From Spiroplasma ixodetis Y32 (lineage in GTDB: Bacteria; Bacillota_I; Bacilli_A; Mycoplasmatales; VBWQ01), in assembly GCF_030316605.1 (NCBI RefSeq), contig NZ_CP127039.1:434001-498000 (forward strand): DNA of 64,000 nucleotides. Reading direction: 5' to 3'. Under the pieces are notes generated by a model. The model was given only the letters and a program-made list of their open reading frames with translations. It searched no databases and was not told the DNA's origin. The position numbers and the translations under genes are program-made. Of this stretch, positions 1 through 10,222 are shown piece by piece. The first letter of the stretch is position 1, and each line of letters starts with the position of its first letter.

Positions 1-1338
1 TGGTTTGGAGACATTTTTAATCGTAAAATCATTCTATCATTATTTCATCAGTTAATAAATTTTCTTAATGCTTCTGTGAAATGTTTAATGCTATTAAACT
101 TGTTACCAAACATAATTTTAAAATCTCTTTTGATTCATCGATTTAAACATTCACTTACTTGGTTGCCTTTAAATCCTGATAAACTTTTTGAATGAATTAA
201 ATTTTTACTTTTATTAAAACTATTTGTAACTATTTTACTAATATTACCTGAACCTAAATCAGACTGGATAAATGTTGCAAATATTTTATGTTCTTTACGA
301 CTTGCCTTTGTTACTTGATTAAGAACATTTAAAATGGTTATTGCATTTTCACTTTTATTAATTTTTCAACCAACTATAGCATTACTATTCATATCTGTAG
401 CAATTTCTAATAATAATTTAGTTTTTTTATTATTAATAATTAATTCTTTAAATCAAGTACCATCGATGCCAACTTTTTCAAGATAAGTATTACTGGTAAA
501 ATTACGTTTTAATAAATCTTGGAAATTTGATTTTAAGGAATTAGATTTCGCTCTACGCTGTTTTTTGGGTTTGGTTAATAGTTTGTGTGATATTATTATC
601 TTCTAATAACCTCATAATGCTGTTTTTACTGCATTTAAGATTGGTGTTGTTTTTCTTTAATTCTAATCTCACCTTTTCTAAACTAGTAATTTTAATTATT
701 TTATCTTTGTTGCTAATAACAACAATTTTATTTAATTCTTTTAATAACTCATTATCAATTTTTGTTTGATATTTCTTTTTACCATTTTTTATTCATTTAT
801 AATATGCAACTTTACTGATAGGTAACAAACTAATTATGTCATTAATTCCATAATTTTTATTTCTATATTTATCAACTATTAAAAAACATTTACTTTTCAA
901 TAATTTACTATTTAAAATATTTTGATTGTTTTTTAATTCTTTATCACAGAATTGTTTTTGTGTTAAAAATTCATTTTTTATTTTTTCTTTTAGTAGTGAC
1001 TTTTTGAGTTTTTTATTTTCAAGTTTTAAATTTTTATCTTTGATATTCACTTTATCTATTTGATGATTTGTTTGAAAAGTATGAATAGTAATTAATTTAT
1101 TATTTTTTTGATATTTTTTTACTCAATTATAAATTAATGATCTGGTTGATAATTGATATTTGGTTTTAATATCAATGGTTTTTAATTTTTTAATCACTAC
1201 ATATTCATTTAAAACATCTAGTTTAATTTTTCTTGTATAAACTTTATATTTCATCTTTACTCCTTAACTATTAATTATTTAAACTAATCATACTGTCTAG
1301 ATTAAAAATTATAGGAGTAAACTTAACTAACTTATGCC
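1..1338 (-). mobile_element. Family B insertion sequence, 3' end off-window
   Basis: This is a copy of the 1382-bp family B element, lacking only about 45 bp of its 3' end at the window edge. It reads right to left from GGCATAAGTTAGTTAAG (rc, ending at 1338). The transposase would start at 1254 after a GGAGTAAAG ribosome site, but it is frameshifted near 575 because the TG run has three units instead of one. The copy abuts a family A fragment, so it inserted in or recombined with an A element. Confidence 0.85.
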
Positions 1339-1448
1339 CTGTTGTAATGCTATGTTTCATTTAAAAATGTGGGGAGAAGTCCGTAGATAGGCTTTTCTCA
1401 GCATTTATGTGATAAAATTTAAAAATAGTACATAAAGGGAGAAAAGCC
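1339..1448 (+). mobile_element. Family A (IS1595-like) end fragment
   Basis: Only the last ~110 bp of a family A element remains: the codons ending in CFI and stop, the internal TGTGGGGAGAAGTCCG repeat, and the terminal hairpin ending in GAGAAAAGCC. The rest was replaced by the adjacent family B element. The junction CTGTTGTAATG differs slightly from the intact element (ACTGTAATG). Confidence 0.85.
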
Positions 1449-1673
1449 ATAAATAAATCATATACTGAATTAAATTTTGAAATTGTTCGTTTATATTTTG
1501 GTTCTACTTTGAAAAATGGATATGAAATGAAATATTACAGTGATGAAAAAAGTCAAAACGAAGTTACAAATAATAATTAATTTCCAGGTATTGTTTATTT
1601 TACTATTAAAGCTGATGCTGATGACATCAATTGATATGGAGAAACGAATAAAATAAAATTAGAACTTACTTAA
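1449..1673 (+). pseudogene. Remnant of a small secreted or surface protein
   Basis: The reading frame enters directly from the transposon end, so the start is lost. It runs 43 codons (including VRLYFGSTLKNGYEMKYYSD), meets a TAA, then continues in frame for 30 more codons to TAA (FTIKADADDINWYGETNKIK). One codon is TGA read as Trp. I do not recognise a family. The LYFG motif recurs in the next gene (DLYFGIKPDESYDIKW), so the two may be paralogues, which is a weak inference. Confidence 0.45.
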
Positions 1674-1802
1674 TTTTAAAAATATTAGTAAAAATGTAAT
1701 TAGGGGTAAAAATAATGCTACTGTGAAAAAAAGCATCTTCACATTTGCAATATAACAAACAAATGACATATAATTAATAGTATTATATAGGTATCATAAA
1801 AT

Positions 1803-1830
1803 AAACGCCTTTAATTTAGGCGTTATTTTA
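1803..1830 (+). terminator. Rho-independent terminator
   Basis: A perfect GC-containing stem AACGCCT / AGGCGTT with a 7-nt loop is followed by ATTTTATG. It lies after the broken secreted-protein remnant and before the next gene, so it would end the upstream transcript. Confidence 0.7.
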
Positions 1831-1910
1831 TGTTTAAAAAGCATATTGTAAAAATAACAAAAAATAAGTACAATTTATAAGTAAAATTAAGAAATAAGGA
1901 GTAATTTAAT

Positions 1911-2108
1911 ATGAAAACATGAATAAAAACAAATTTTTATAAAATGACATCAATACTATCATTATTTTTAGCAGCTACTGGTTTAATAATTGGTTCAATA
2001 TCTCATCATAAAACAAATGATTTACAATATTATTTAGGACATCAGTACAACGTTTACTGGGGGGGTTGGCACAACTATATGGTCACACAAAACAAAGGAC
2101 GAACATAA
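1911..2108 (+). CDS. Small exported protein, frame-switched at a G7 tract
   Basis: The frame starts at ATG after AAGGAG and encodes a basic N-terminus (MKTWIKTNFYK), then a hydrophobic segment (SILSLFLAATGLIIGSI), i.e. an uncleaved signal anchor or signal peptide. It stops after 65 residues. A run of seven G at 2059-2065 lies inside codons for WGGW. With one G fewer, the frame would continue through TTIWSHKTKDEHKIDLYFG to a stop at 2196, giving about 95 residues of similar composition. This looks like a phase-variable or freshly frameshifted surface protein. The family is not recognised. Confidence 0.6.
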
Positions 2109-2228
2109 AATAGATTTATATTTTGGAATTAAACCAGATGAAAGTTACGACATAAAATGAGATGGTAAATATCCTGATGGATATTTTGATAATTAAATTT
2201 CTAAATTTATATAAGAAATATTTTCATT

Positions 2229-2274
2229 TGTAAGGTAGTACAGACATTTTGGACTATTTTCCATCTAATAAAAG
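2229..2274 (-). mobile_element. Family D end fragment
   Basis: It begins with TGTAAGGTAGTACAGACATT, the 3' terminal repeat of family D, and runs only 46 bp before family C starts at 2275. No coding potential is left. Confidence 0.8.
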
Positions 2275-3492
2275 TGGAATAACGACACTTTTTAGGACTA
2301 TTTTTTGGTAGACATTTGTGCTTGGTATTTGATGGGGGTTAAGTAGTTTAGAGTGCTGTGAATTCTTATGTTGTTATATCAGTTGATGTAATCAAATAAT
2401 TCTAATTTTAATTGGATTAATGATGTAAAATTTCTATTATTAATAAATTCTGTCTTAAAAGTTTTGAAAGTTGCTTCAGCAACAGCATTATCATAAGGAC
2501 AGCCTTTTTTGCTTAAAGAACGATTAATATTGAATGCTAATAAAAGTTTATCAATCATTTTATTGTTAAATTCATTGCCGCGATCACTATGAAATATTTC
2601 AATATCTTTTAAACAGTGATTTGATTGCATAAATGCTTGATTTACTGATGATGCATCTTTTTTAACTCCAAACACTATGTCCAATAATTTCGCGGTTGAA
2701 TAGGTCAATTAATAAGCAAATATAGTTTCATTTACCATTAACTTGAACATAAGTTAAATCACTAACAATAACTTCATTTTTAATTCTATTATTAAAGTTT
2801 CTATTAACAAGATTGGTTATTTGACTATCATTAACTTTATTATGATGATTTTTGAATGATAATTTAGTGTATTTTGATATTAAATTATGCTTATTCATAA
2901 TTTCTTTAATTTTTCTGCGTGATAAATAAATTTCTTGGTTTGCTAGTATGACTTTTAATCTTTTTGTTCCATAAACTTCTTTATTTTCTTTAAAAGCACT
3001 AATAACAGCTTGTTCATAAATATTATTTTGATTTTTTTCTTTTTTCTTTAAATTAAAATAATATGTTGATTTAGAGAGTTTTAAAAAACGACATATTGTG
3101 CGAATTTTATATTTAGATTTATTTTTAACAATAATTTCTATTTTCTGCCTATTATTAGTGCTGCTTGCTTTAAAATATCATTTACCATTCGTAACTGTTT
3201 TAATTCTTTATTTGCTTGAATTAATTGTTTTTCTAAATCAGAAAGATTATCTTTAGTTTTAAAACTACCTGAATTAGTAAATTGTTTAATTCATTTATAA
3301 GTAACTGCTCTTGTAACATTATACTCTTTAACAAGGCAAGATATTGATTTACCACTTTGATATAAAGCTACTATTTGCTTTTTAAATTCGTCGGTATATG
3401 AGTTAATATTGGTCATAATTATAATTCCTTTCTTTTCACTAATTTGTTCACTTGTCTACGTAATTAGTGTCCAATAAAGTGTAACCCATCCA
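2275..3492 (-). mobile_element. Family C (IS3/IS150-type) insertion sequence, orfB frameshifted
   Basis: The ends are TGGAATAACGACACTTTTTA and, at the other side, TGGATGGGTTACACTTTATT (rc), imperfect inverted repeats starting TGG. It has two overlapping genes, as in IS150: orfA (HTH plus leucine-zipper-like tail) and orfB with SDLTYV, HSDRGNEF and a GCPYDNAVAEATF block (DDE). orfB ends at 2298. Near 2670 the sequence coding VWGVKK has lost two bases (family consensus ACTCCCC, here ACTCC), so orfB is broken. It sits inside a destroyed family D copy. Confidence 0.9.
3138..3416 (-). CDS. IS3-family OrfA (HTH protein) of family C
   Basis: This 92-residue protein starts MTNINSYTDEFKKQIV and has the helix-turn-helix typical of IS3 OrfA (SISCLVKEYNVTRAVTYKWI, with the W encoded by TGA). 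A heptad-like segment follows (LEKQLIQANKELKQLRMEND), ending ALIIGRK. Ribosome site GAAAGGAATTATAATT precedes the ATG. In this family OrfA binds the IS ends and is normally fused to OrfB by programmed -1 frameshifting. Here OrfB is broken. Confidence 0.85.
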
Positions 3493-3608
3493 AAAATGTA
3501 GAAAATCTAAATAATGAAGTTGATAAGTGAAAACAAATAAACTCAATAGATTTATCATATTCTCACTCAAAATTAGCAAGTGCAAGTATTTCTGGATACT
3601 CCATATAA
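3493..3608 (+). pseudogene. C-terminal remnant of an unknown protein
   Basis: The open frame leaves the family C end with NVENLNNEVDKWKQINSID, continues SYSHSKLASASISGYSI and stops at TAA. It is followed by a strong terminator, so it is probably the 3' end of a host gene whose front part was removed by the IS cluster. There is no recognised family. Confidence 0.35.
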
Positions 3609-3641
3609 TCAAAAAAATATTTAAACAATACTATATTATTA

Positions 3642-3679
3642 AAATAAACAATAATTATTGAAAATTATTGTTTATTTTT
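3642..3679 (+). terminator. Rho-independent terminator
   Basis: A perfect 14-bp stem AAATAAACAATAAT / ATTATTGTTTATTT with an 8-nt loop runs into TTTTTC. It follows the gene remnant ending at 3608. Confidence 0.7.
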
Positions 3680-3713
3680 CATATTACTTGTAATTAAAAA
3701 TAGATATTATTAA

Positions 3714-4657
3714 GGCTTTTCTCCCTTTATGTACTATTTTTAAATTTTATCACATAAATGCTGAGAAAAGCCTATCTACGGACTTCTCCCCACATTTTTA
3801 AATGAAACATAGCATTACAGTTTCAAAAGTAGGTATCTTGTTGAATTTATATGCAGCTTCTTTGGCATATAAATGAACATGATGTTTTGCAACTTTGATA
3901 TGTGTTTTAAATGTTCTTCGTATATGTTTTCATACTGATTCAATTTGATTGGTATTTACGCCAATTTTTGAAACATAACCATCTTGATGGTTAACTGTTT
4001 TGTGATTAGGGAAAAGTGATTTGAAATCACGATATCCTTTTCAAGAATCAGTATGTACATCACACTTTGAAGAAATATGGTTTCTTGCAAACTGCAAAAG
4101 ATTTTTACTTTTTGCGTTTTTGATTACTTTCACAATTAAATTATTGGTTGTTTTTTCATAAATCCCAACAATTAATGTTTTATTTATCAAAGATCTTCCT
4201 TGTTTTTTAAAACCCATATGTGAAAGATACATTTCATCCATTTGCACTATGCCCTCAACAATAAATTGATGTTCTTGTTTGGCAATACGATTTCTGATTT
4301 CATGACCCATTCTTCAAGCAGTTTTCAAAGTCACACCCAATTCTTTTGCAACATCAGTTGATGTAATTCCATGTTTGGTGTTTATTCATCTAAAGATGAG
4401 ATAAAATCAAAATCTCAAAGGTGTTTGTGACTTGTAAAAAATGGTGCCATGAAGAATACTAAATGTTTGATGACATTTCAAACATCTTATTCTTCTTAAA
4501 CTTAGAAGTATTCAAACTTGTTCAAGAACACATGATACATTTGTTTTTCTTCAAACTTGCTATATATTTTAAACAATCCTGTTCTGTTTGAAAAGCATTG
4601 TTGAACTCATTCAATTTCATTGTTTCCTCCACAAGTACATGTGGGGAGAGAAGTCCG
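3714..4657 (-). mobile_element. Family A (IS1595-like) insertion sequence, frameshifted
   Basis: A complete element with 8-bp target duplication ATTATTAA on both sides (3706-3713 and 4658-4665). The transposase frame (3798-4620) is 823 nt because one extra base near 4500 breaks the zinc-ribbon region. The right end reads GGGGAGAGAAGTCCG, with two extra bases. The copy is therefore probably not autonomous. Confidence 0.9.
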
Positions 4658-4790
4658 ATTATTAATTATGTTTGTATTTATTTTAAATTAATAATTTGAT
4701 TATTTTATACATTTAAAATTCGGATATAAGTTAATTATATAGTTTTTAAATAAAATGCATTATAATTATTTTATAGGATGGGTGAAAGAT

Positions 4791-5402
4791 ATGGATAAAT
4801 CATTAGATAAACAATTTTTAACTACAAGTAATCTTATTGGTCAAAAAGAGTTAAAGAAATTAAAGGAAACTCCTTTACCTTCATTATTAGATTTAAATTT
4901 AACAAGAGTTTATTTTACTAGTCTTGGTGATGGTTTTTCGCGAATATTTATTTTAATTATTCAAATTTTTTGAATTGGTTTGATTTTTTTTAATGGCATT
5001 GGTTTTGGTCAATTGGTTGCTAATCTTCCTGGTATACCATCAGCACCAGTTTTTCAAAGTGCAATATTAAAAGTAGTAGCAATGTTAGTTACTGTTTTAT
5101 TTGCTTTTATAATTTTAATTATGATTTTACCCGTTTTTTTATCTAAAACTATTAGAGGTATTGGTTTAAGTTGTTTATTTTTTTTAATATTTGGTTCTAT
5201 TGTTAATTTAATAATTATTGGTATTAGTTTTTTTATGTTTTCTTATAGTGACAGTCCTTATCGAATGACAGTATTGATTTTCGCGGTTATAGCACTTTTA
5301 TTATGATGAATTGCTATTTTGCATTGATGATTAAATACTATTGAAAATAAAAAATATTTAATTAAAAGTATTATTAAAATGTATGAATTAAGTTTTAGAT
5401 AA
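4791..5402 (+). CDS. Polytopic membrane protein of unknown function
   Basis: This 203-residue protein has a soluble N-terminus (MDKSLDKQFLTTSNLIGQ) and four to five hydrophobic segments: about residues 49-70, 90-120, 125-150 and 155-180. Two TGA codons are read as Trp in the segment ALLLWWIAILHWW. The chosen ATG follows GGATGGGTGAAAG. An in-frame ATG 36 nt upstream (4755) lacks a ribosome site. The gene lies 22 nt before the next one, so the pair is probably co-transcribed. No family is recognised and no transport motif is visible. Confidence 0.75.
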
Positions 5403-5424
5403 TGGAAATTTAGGTGAATAATAT

Positions 5425-7050
5425 ATGGCTAAAAAGAAAGATAATGATGATTGAAGAAAACTAAATAATATTACTAAATACGTTACTGGTAAAGTAGAAC
5501 CAGTAAAAGTAAAAAAAAGTTTTCTGACAATAACTATTTCTTTAATTATGATAATTGGTTTAGCAATTAGTACTTTTTTTATTGCTCTTGCTATGCAGAG
5601 TGCTTTTAATATTGGTGATTTTAAACAAAATATTACAGAAGAATCAATTATTGTTGATATGAATGATGTTCCAATTGATAGTAGTAATAAAAATTTACGT
5701 TTGCCATTTTTTGAAGAAGAATCAAAAAAACAAGTTTTTGATTTATTAATAAAAGAATCTTGATGAGATAGTTTTTTTCCAACTAATATTACTAATTATG
5801 ATTTCACTTTTTATAAACCTAATAGTAATGATGAATTAGATAAGAGTTTAATTCACACTGATGGTGTTATTAAATTTGATTTAAAATTAAAGTTACAATC
5901 TTCATTTATTGAATTTAAAATACCAGTAATTGCATTAATTAAAAATACTGCTAAATTTTATGAAAAATTTATGATGTTTAATCAATTTGAAGGAAAATTT
6001 AGTAAACATATTTCAGGAAAACTTCCAAATGGTAGTGATTATTTGCAAGAACAATGAACACATGGTTATTTACCAACTAATTTTTATTATGTGGATAAAA
6101 TTGATAATACTGTTATTTATAAAACAATCGAAGATGAAATTAATAAATTTATTAATGATTATGAAGAAGAATTTGCTAGTGATACTCATCTTTATCCAAT
6201 AATATCAACAATTCCTTTAGCAGATATTGATTTTAATGATGTAGCTACTATTAAGCCATATTTTGAATTAGTTCATCATCCCGAATTAAATTATGTTGGT
6301 AATGCTGTGAATAGTTCCAAAGAATATGTTAATCTTTATTCATATTCTTCAAATTTTCCATTAAAACCTTTTTATATAACATATGTTTCTAATCCAAATG
6401 TTGTTTATGATTTAATTGATTTAAAACCAACAAGTATTGAAGAGGTTATTGATTATCTTAAAGTTAATCTTATTGATTTTGTTCCTTTTAGTATGGTACA
6501 AGAAGCAGTAGATAGTGATGAATCATTAATAAAATATAGTCCTCCACATGTATTATTGACTAGGGATAATAGTGGTAATCATTTTAAATATAAGGAATTG
6601 ACTTATTATTTTGGCTTTTCAAATTCAATAAATAATAGTATTGAAAATATTAATGTTAATGATTATATTAATATTGGTGATCTAGAAACCTTTTTAGAAA
6701 ATAAATATTGACAAGAAATGTATCAATTTGCAAAAAATAATTCTACTTTTTTCTTATTAGATTATCCTGATTTGACGGTTGATCCAAATATTAATTGAAA
6801 TCTTGTTATTAAATCACTTGCTACTTTTAAAGGATATTTTGTTAGAGCTTTAAAGGTGCAAATTGATGAGTTAACTGCTTTTACTTTTTTAGATATTGAT
6901 GGTAATAATTTATCATTAAAGGCAACTGATATTATTAAGACTGATGATATTAAAAAAATTAGATTTCATATTGGAAAAGATTTGACAAGCAGTGACTATG
7001 TTCCCAAGCCTCATAGTTTTAATTTTACTTTTAAAGTAAAGTGAATTTAA
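5425..7050 (+). CDS. Large single-pass membrane/surface protein, unknown family
   Basis: A 541-residue protein with a basic cytoplasmic N-terminus (MAKKKDNDDWRKLNN), one transmembrane segment at about residues 34-58 (LTITISLIMIIGLAISTFFI) and a long hydrophilic, Asn/Asp/Tyr-rich extracellular part. Several Trp codons are TGA, so a code-11 reading breaks it into fragments. It is downstream of a polytopic membrane protein in a two-gene operon. Spiroplasma carry many such anchored surface proteins, but function cannot be inferred from this sequence alone. No terminator is evident before the IS remnant at 7155. Confidence 0.8.
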
Positions 7051-7154
7051 ATACTTAAAAATAAGTGTTGATTTTATGAAAATGGGTTAAATTTTGATAA
7101 CTATAATTTAATATTCATACTACTTATATAAAATAGTTTTAATTATATAGGTTA

Positions 7155-7435
7155 TGTAAGGTAGTACAGACATTTTGGACTATTTTCCATCTAATAAAAG
7201 TTTATCAAAATAATCCATAGGAGTCATTAACCCTAATGATTTATGTGGTTTAGAATTGTTATAATATTCTTGAAAAGAATTAACTAATTTTTGAAATAAA
7301 CTAAAATCATTATTTAAATATGGTTTTATTTCAAATAAATTACTTCAATTTCTATGAAATCTTTCAATCTTACCATTACTCTGTGGTGATCTAAACGGTG
7401 TAGTTTCATGAACTATACCTTTTTTTGGAATGGCA
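7155..7435 (-). mobile_element. Family D 3' fragment cut by family C
   Basis: It starts TGTAAGGTAGTACAGACATT and covers the last ~90 codons of the family D transposase (the PFRSPQSNGKIERFHRN block with the catalytic Glu). It ends at 7435 where a family C end TGGAATGGCAACAC begins. The remaining ~880 bp of D is gone. Confidence 0.85.
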
Positions 7436-7663
7436 ACACTTTTTAGGACTATTTTTTGGTAGACATTTGTGCTTGGTATTTGATGGGGGTTAAGTAGTTT
7501 AGAGTGCTGTGAATTCTTATGTTGTTATATCAGTTGATGTAATCAAATAATTCTAATTTTAATTGGATTAATGATGTAAAATTTCTATCATTAATAAATT
7601 CTGTCTTAAAAGTTTTGAAAGTTGCTTCAGCAACAGCATTATCATAAGGACAGCCTTTTTTGT

Positions 7664-9045
7664 GGCATTGGTTAGATAAGTTTACTTTCTTGTCTTTAAA
7701 TCTGTACAAATTGGTTTGGAGACATTTTTAATCGTAAAATCATTCTATCATTATTTCATCAGTTAATAAATTTTCTTAATGCTTCTGTGAAATGTTTAAT
7801 GCTATTAAACTTGTTACCAAACATAATTTTAAAATCTCTTTTGATTCAGCGATTTAAACATTCACTTACTTGGTTGCCTTTAAATCCTGATAAACTTTTT
7901 GAATGAATTAAAGTTTTACTTTTATTAAAACTATTTGTAACTATTTTACTAGTATTACCTGAACCTAAATCAGACTGGATAAATGTTGCAAATATTTTAT
8001 GTTCTTTACGACTTGCCTTTGTTACTTGATTAAGAACATTTAAAATGGTTATTGCATTTTCACTTTTATTAATTTTTCAACCAACTATAGCATTACTATT
8101 CATATCTGTAGCAATTTCTAATAATAATTTAGTTTTTTTATTATTAATAATTAATTCTTTAAATCAAGTACCATCGATGCCAACTTTTTCAAGATAAGTA
8201 TTACTGGTAAAATTACGTTTTAATAAATCTTGGAAATTTGATTTTAAGGAATTAGATTTCGCTCTACGCTGTTTTTTGGCTTTGGTTAATAGTTTGATAT
8301 TATTATCTTCTAATAACCTCATAATGCTGTTTTTACTGCATTTAAGATTGGTGTTGTTTTTCTTTAATTCTAATCTCACCTTTTCTAAACTAGTAATTTT
8401 AATTATTTTATCTTTGTTGCTAATAACAACAATTTTATTTAATTCTTTTAATAACTCATTATCAATTTTTGTTTGATATTTATTTTTACCGTTTTTTATT
8501 CATTTATAATATGCAACTTTACTGATAGGTAACAAACTAATTATGTCATTAATTCCATAATTTTTATTTCTATATTTATCAACTATTAAAAAACATTTAC
8601 TTTTCAATAATTTACTATTTAAAATATTTTGATTGTTTTTTAATTTTTTATCACAGAATTGTTTTTGTCTTAAAAATTCATTTTTTATTTTTTCTTTTAG
8701 TAGTGACTTTTTGAGTTTTTTATTTTCAAGTTTTAAATTTTTATCTTTGATATTCACTTTATCTATTTGATGATTTGTTTGAAAAGTATGAATAGTAATT
8801 AATTTATTATTTTTTTGATATTTTTTTACTCAATTATAAATTAATGATCTGGTTGATAATTGATATTTGGTTTTAATATCAATGGTTTTTAATTTTTTAA
8901 TCACTACATATTCATTTAAAACATCTAGTTTAATTTTTCTTGTATAAACTTTATATTTCATCTTTACTCCTTAACTATTAATTATTTAAACTAATCATAC
9001 TGTCTAGATTAAAAATTATAGGAGTAAACTTAACTAACTTATGCC
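7664..9045 (-). mobile_element. Family B insertion sequence, apparently intact
   Basis: A full 1382-bp copy with inverted ends GGCATTGGTTAGATAAGTTT and GGCATAAGTTAGTTAAGTTT. No target duplication is present (TGT versus AAG), consistent with a rearranged site. The transposase is open, with a single TG unit at the polymorphic position near 8296. Confidence 0.9.
7672..8961 (-). CDS. Family B DDE transposase (IS3-like, single ORF)
   Basis: This 429-residue protein has a basic N-terminal HTH region (TIDIKTKYQLSTRSLIYNWV) and a Lys-rich coiled segment around residues 75-120. The rve/RNase H-fold catalytic domain shows D263 (VGIDGTW), D331 (IQSDLGSG) and E367 (GNQVSECLNRW), a canonical DD(35)E spacing. 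Start ATG follows GGAGTAAAG. It catalyses cut-and-join of its own element. Several Trp codons are TGA. It looks functional in this copy. The family assignment (IS3 versus a related mollicute group) is uncertain, because there is no separate OrfA. Confidence 0.85.
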
Positions 9046-9386
9046 AAGTCTATTAACAAGATTGGTTATTTGACTATCATTGACTTTATTATGATGATTT
9101 TTGAATGATAATTTAGTGTATTTTGATATTAAATTATGCTTATTCATAATTTCTTTAATTTTTCTGCGTGATAAATAAATTTCTTGGTTTGCTAGTATGA
9201 CTTTTAATCTTCTTGTTCCATAAACTTCTTTGTTTTCTTTAAAAGCACTAATAACAGCTTGTTCATAAATATTATTTTGATTTTTTTCTTTTTTCTTTAA
9301 ATTAAAATAATATGTTGATTTAGAGAGTTTTAAAAAACGACACATTGTGCGAATTTTATATTTAGATTTATTTTTAACAATAATTT

Positions 9387-9665
9387 CTATTTTCTGCCTA
9401 TTATTAGTGCTGCTTGCTTTAAAATATCATTTTCCATTCGTAACTGTTTTAATTCTTTATTTGCTTGAATTAATTGTTTTTCTAAATCAGAAAGATTATC
9501 TTTAGTTTTAAAACTACCTGAATTAGTAAATTGCTTAATTCATTTATAAGTAACTGCTCTTGTAACATTATACTCTTTAACAAGGCAAGATATTGATTTA
9601 CCACTTTGATATAAAGCTACTATTTGCTTTTTAAATTCGTCGGTATATGAGTTAATATTGGTCAT
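9387..9665 (-). CDS. IS3-family OrfA of family C
   Basis: This 92-residue HTH protein is identical in layout to the copy at 3138-3416 (start MTNINSYTDEF, end IGRK). Its partner orfB continues at 9372-9046 (MCRFLKLSKSTYYFN) but is cut by the family B element. Confidence 0.8.
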
Positions 9666-9741
9666 AATTATAATTCCTTTCTTTTCACTAATTTGTTCAC
9701 TTGTCTACGTAATTAGTGTCCAATAAAGTGTAACCCATCCA

Positions 9742-10055
9742 ATATTGAATTAAATATGAGGAAAGTGTCATAAGTTCTCTATAAGACTTATTTGTTTCTC
9801 TATTAATATTAATCTGCTTTAAAACTCAACTCGAAATATATTTATAATATATATCATTAATTTAAAAACTGTGCATACCACAACTTTTAAACATTTTACT
9901 TAAATTTAAACTAAAAATATTACCAAATTTATCAGTTGTTAAAAATTTTTGATACTTATTATTACTAATGAGAGGAATTTCTTTTTCTTCAACAATTAAC
10001 AGTTTTTTAAAAAAGGTAATAAATATTTTTTTAAATAATCAATATTAAACATCAT
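9742..10055 (-). pseudogene. Broken gene of unknown function
   Basis: A start ATG at 10055 follows a good ribosome site (AAGAAGGGTGAAA) and gives MMFNIDYLKKYLLPFLKN. The frame is then lost in an A/T run near 10000 and resumes one frame away as LIVEEKEIPLISNNKYQKFL and FGNIFSLNLSKMFKSCGMHS. It meets an in-frame TAA and is finally cut by family C at 9741. The family is not recognised. Confidence 0.5.
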
Positions 10056-10115
10056 TTTCACCCTTCTTATCAATTCTCATATAATTACTAATAAAGTTTT
10101 AATTTAAAATAACAA

Positions 10116-10182
10116 TACCCTTTCTTTAAACAAATCCATAAATGTTTATTCAAAACAATTTATTTGTCTAAAGAAAGGGGTA
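10116..10182 (-). terminator. Long inverted repeat, probable lemA terminator
   Basis: TACCCTTTCTTTAAACAAAT and ATTTGTCTAAAGAAAGGGGTA form an imperfect 20-bp stem around a 26-nt loop. On the minus strand it lies just after the lemA stop and is followed by TTGTTATTTTA. The stem is unusually long for a terminator, so another role such as a mobile hairpin cannot be excluded. Confidence 0.55.
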
Positions 10183-10222
10183 AATAACTAATTTAAATAT
10201 ATTTTCAAAAATAAATTTAATT

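Larger units (their letters stand above)
7436..9741 (-). mobile_element. Family C insertion sequence interrupted by family B
   Basis: The family C ends are at 7436 (TGGAATGGCAACAC) and 9741 (rc TGGATGGGTTACAC). A family B element occupies 7664-9045. The C sequence between the two breakpoints, about 290 bp of orfB, is missing, and no duplication flanks B. The nest therefore arose by recombination or deletion rather than simple insertion. orfA is intact; orfB is dead. Confidence 0.85.

Noticed and set aside
587..769. 60-residue frame MILLSSNNLIM..., also at 8276, 26540, 32188, 33474 and 49307
   Set aside because: It is the antisense shadow of the family B transposase and repeats wherever that element occurs.
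3720..3790. The 60-bp palindrome as a phage attachment site or origin
   Set aside because: It occurs only as the end of family A copies and is bounded by their target duplications, so it belongs to the element.
6091..6711. 206-residue frame in the surface-protein gene
   Set aside because: It is an internal part of the 541-residue gene at 5425-7050, cut only because TGA was read as stop.
7664..9045. Family B as a passenger of the IS1595-like element
   Set aside because: Its self-insertion and its own 3-bp duplications show that it is an independent element.
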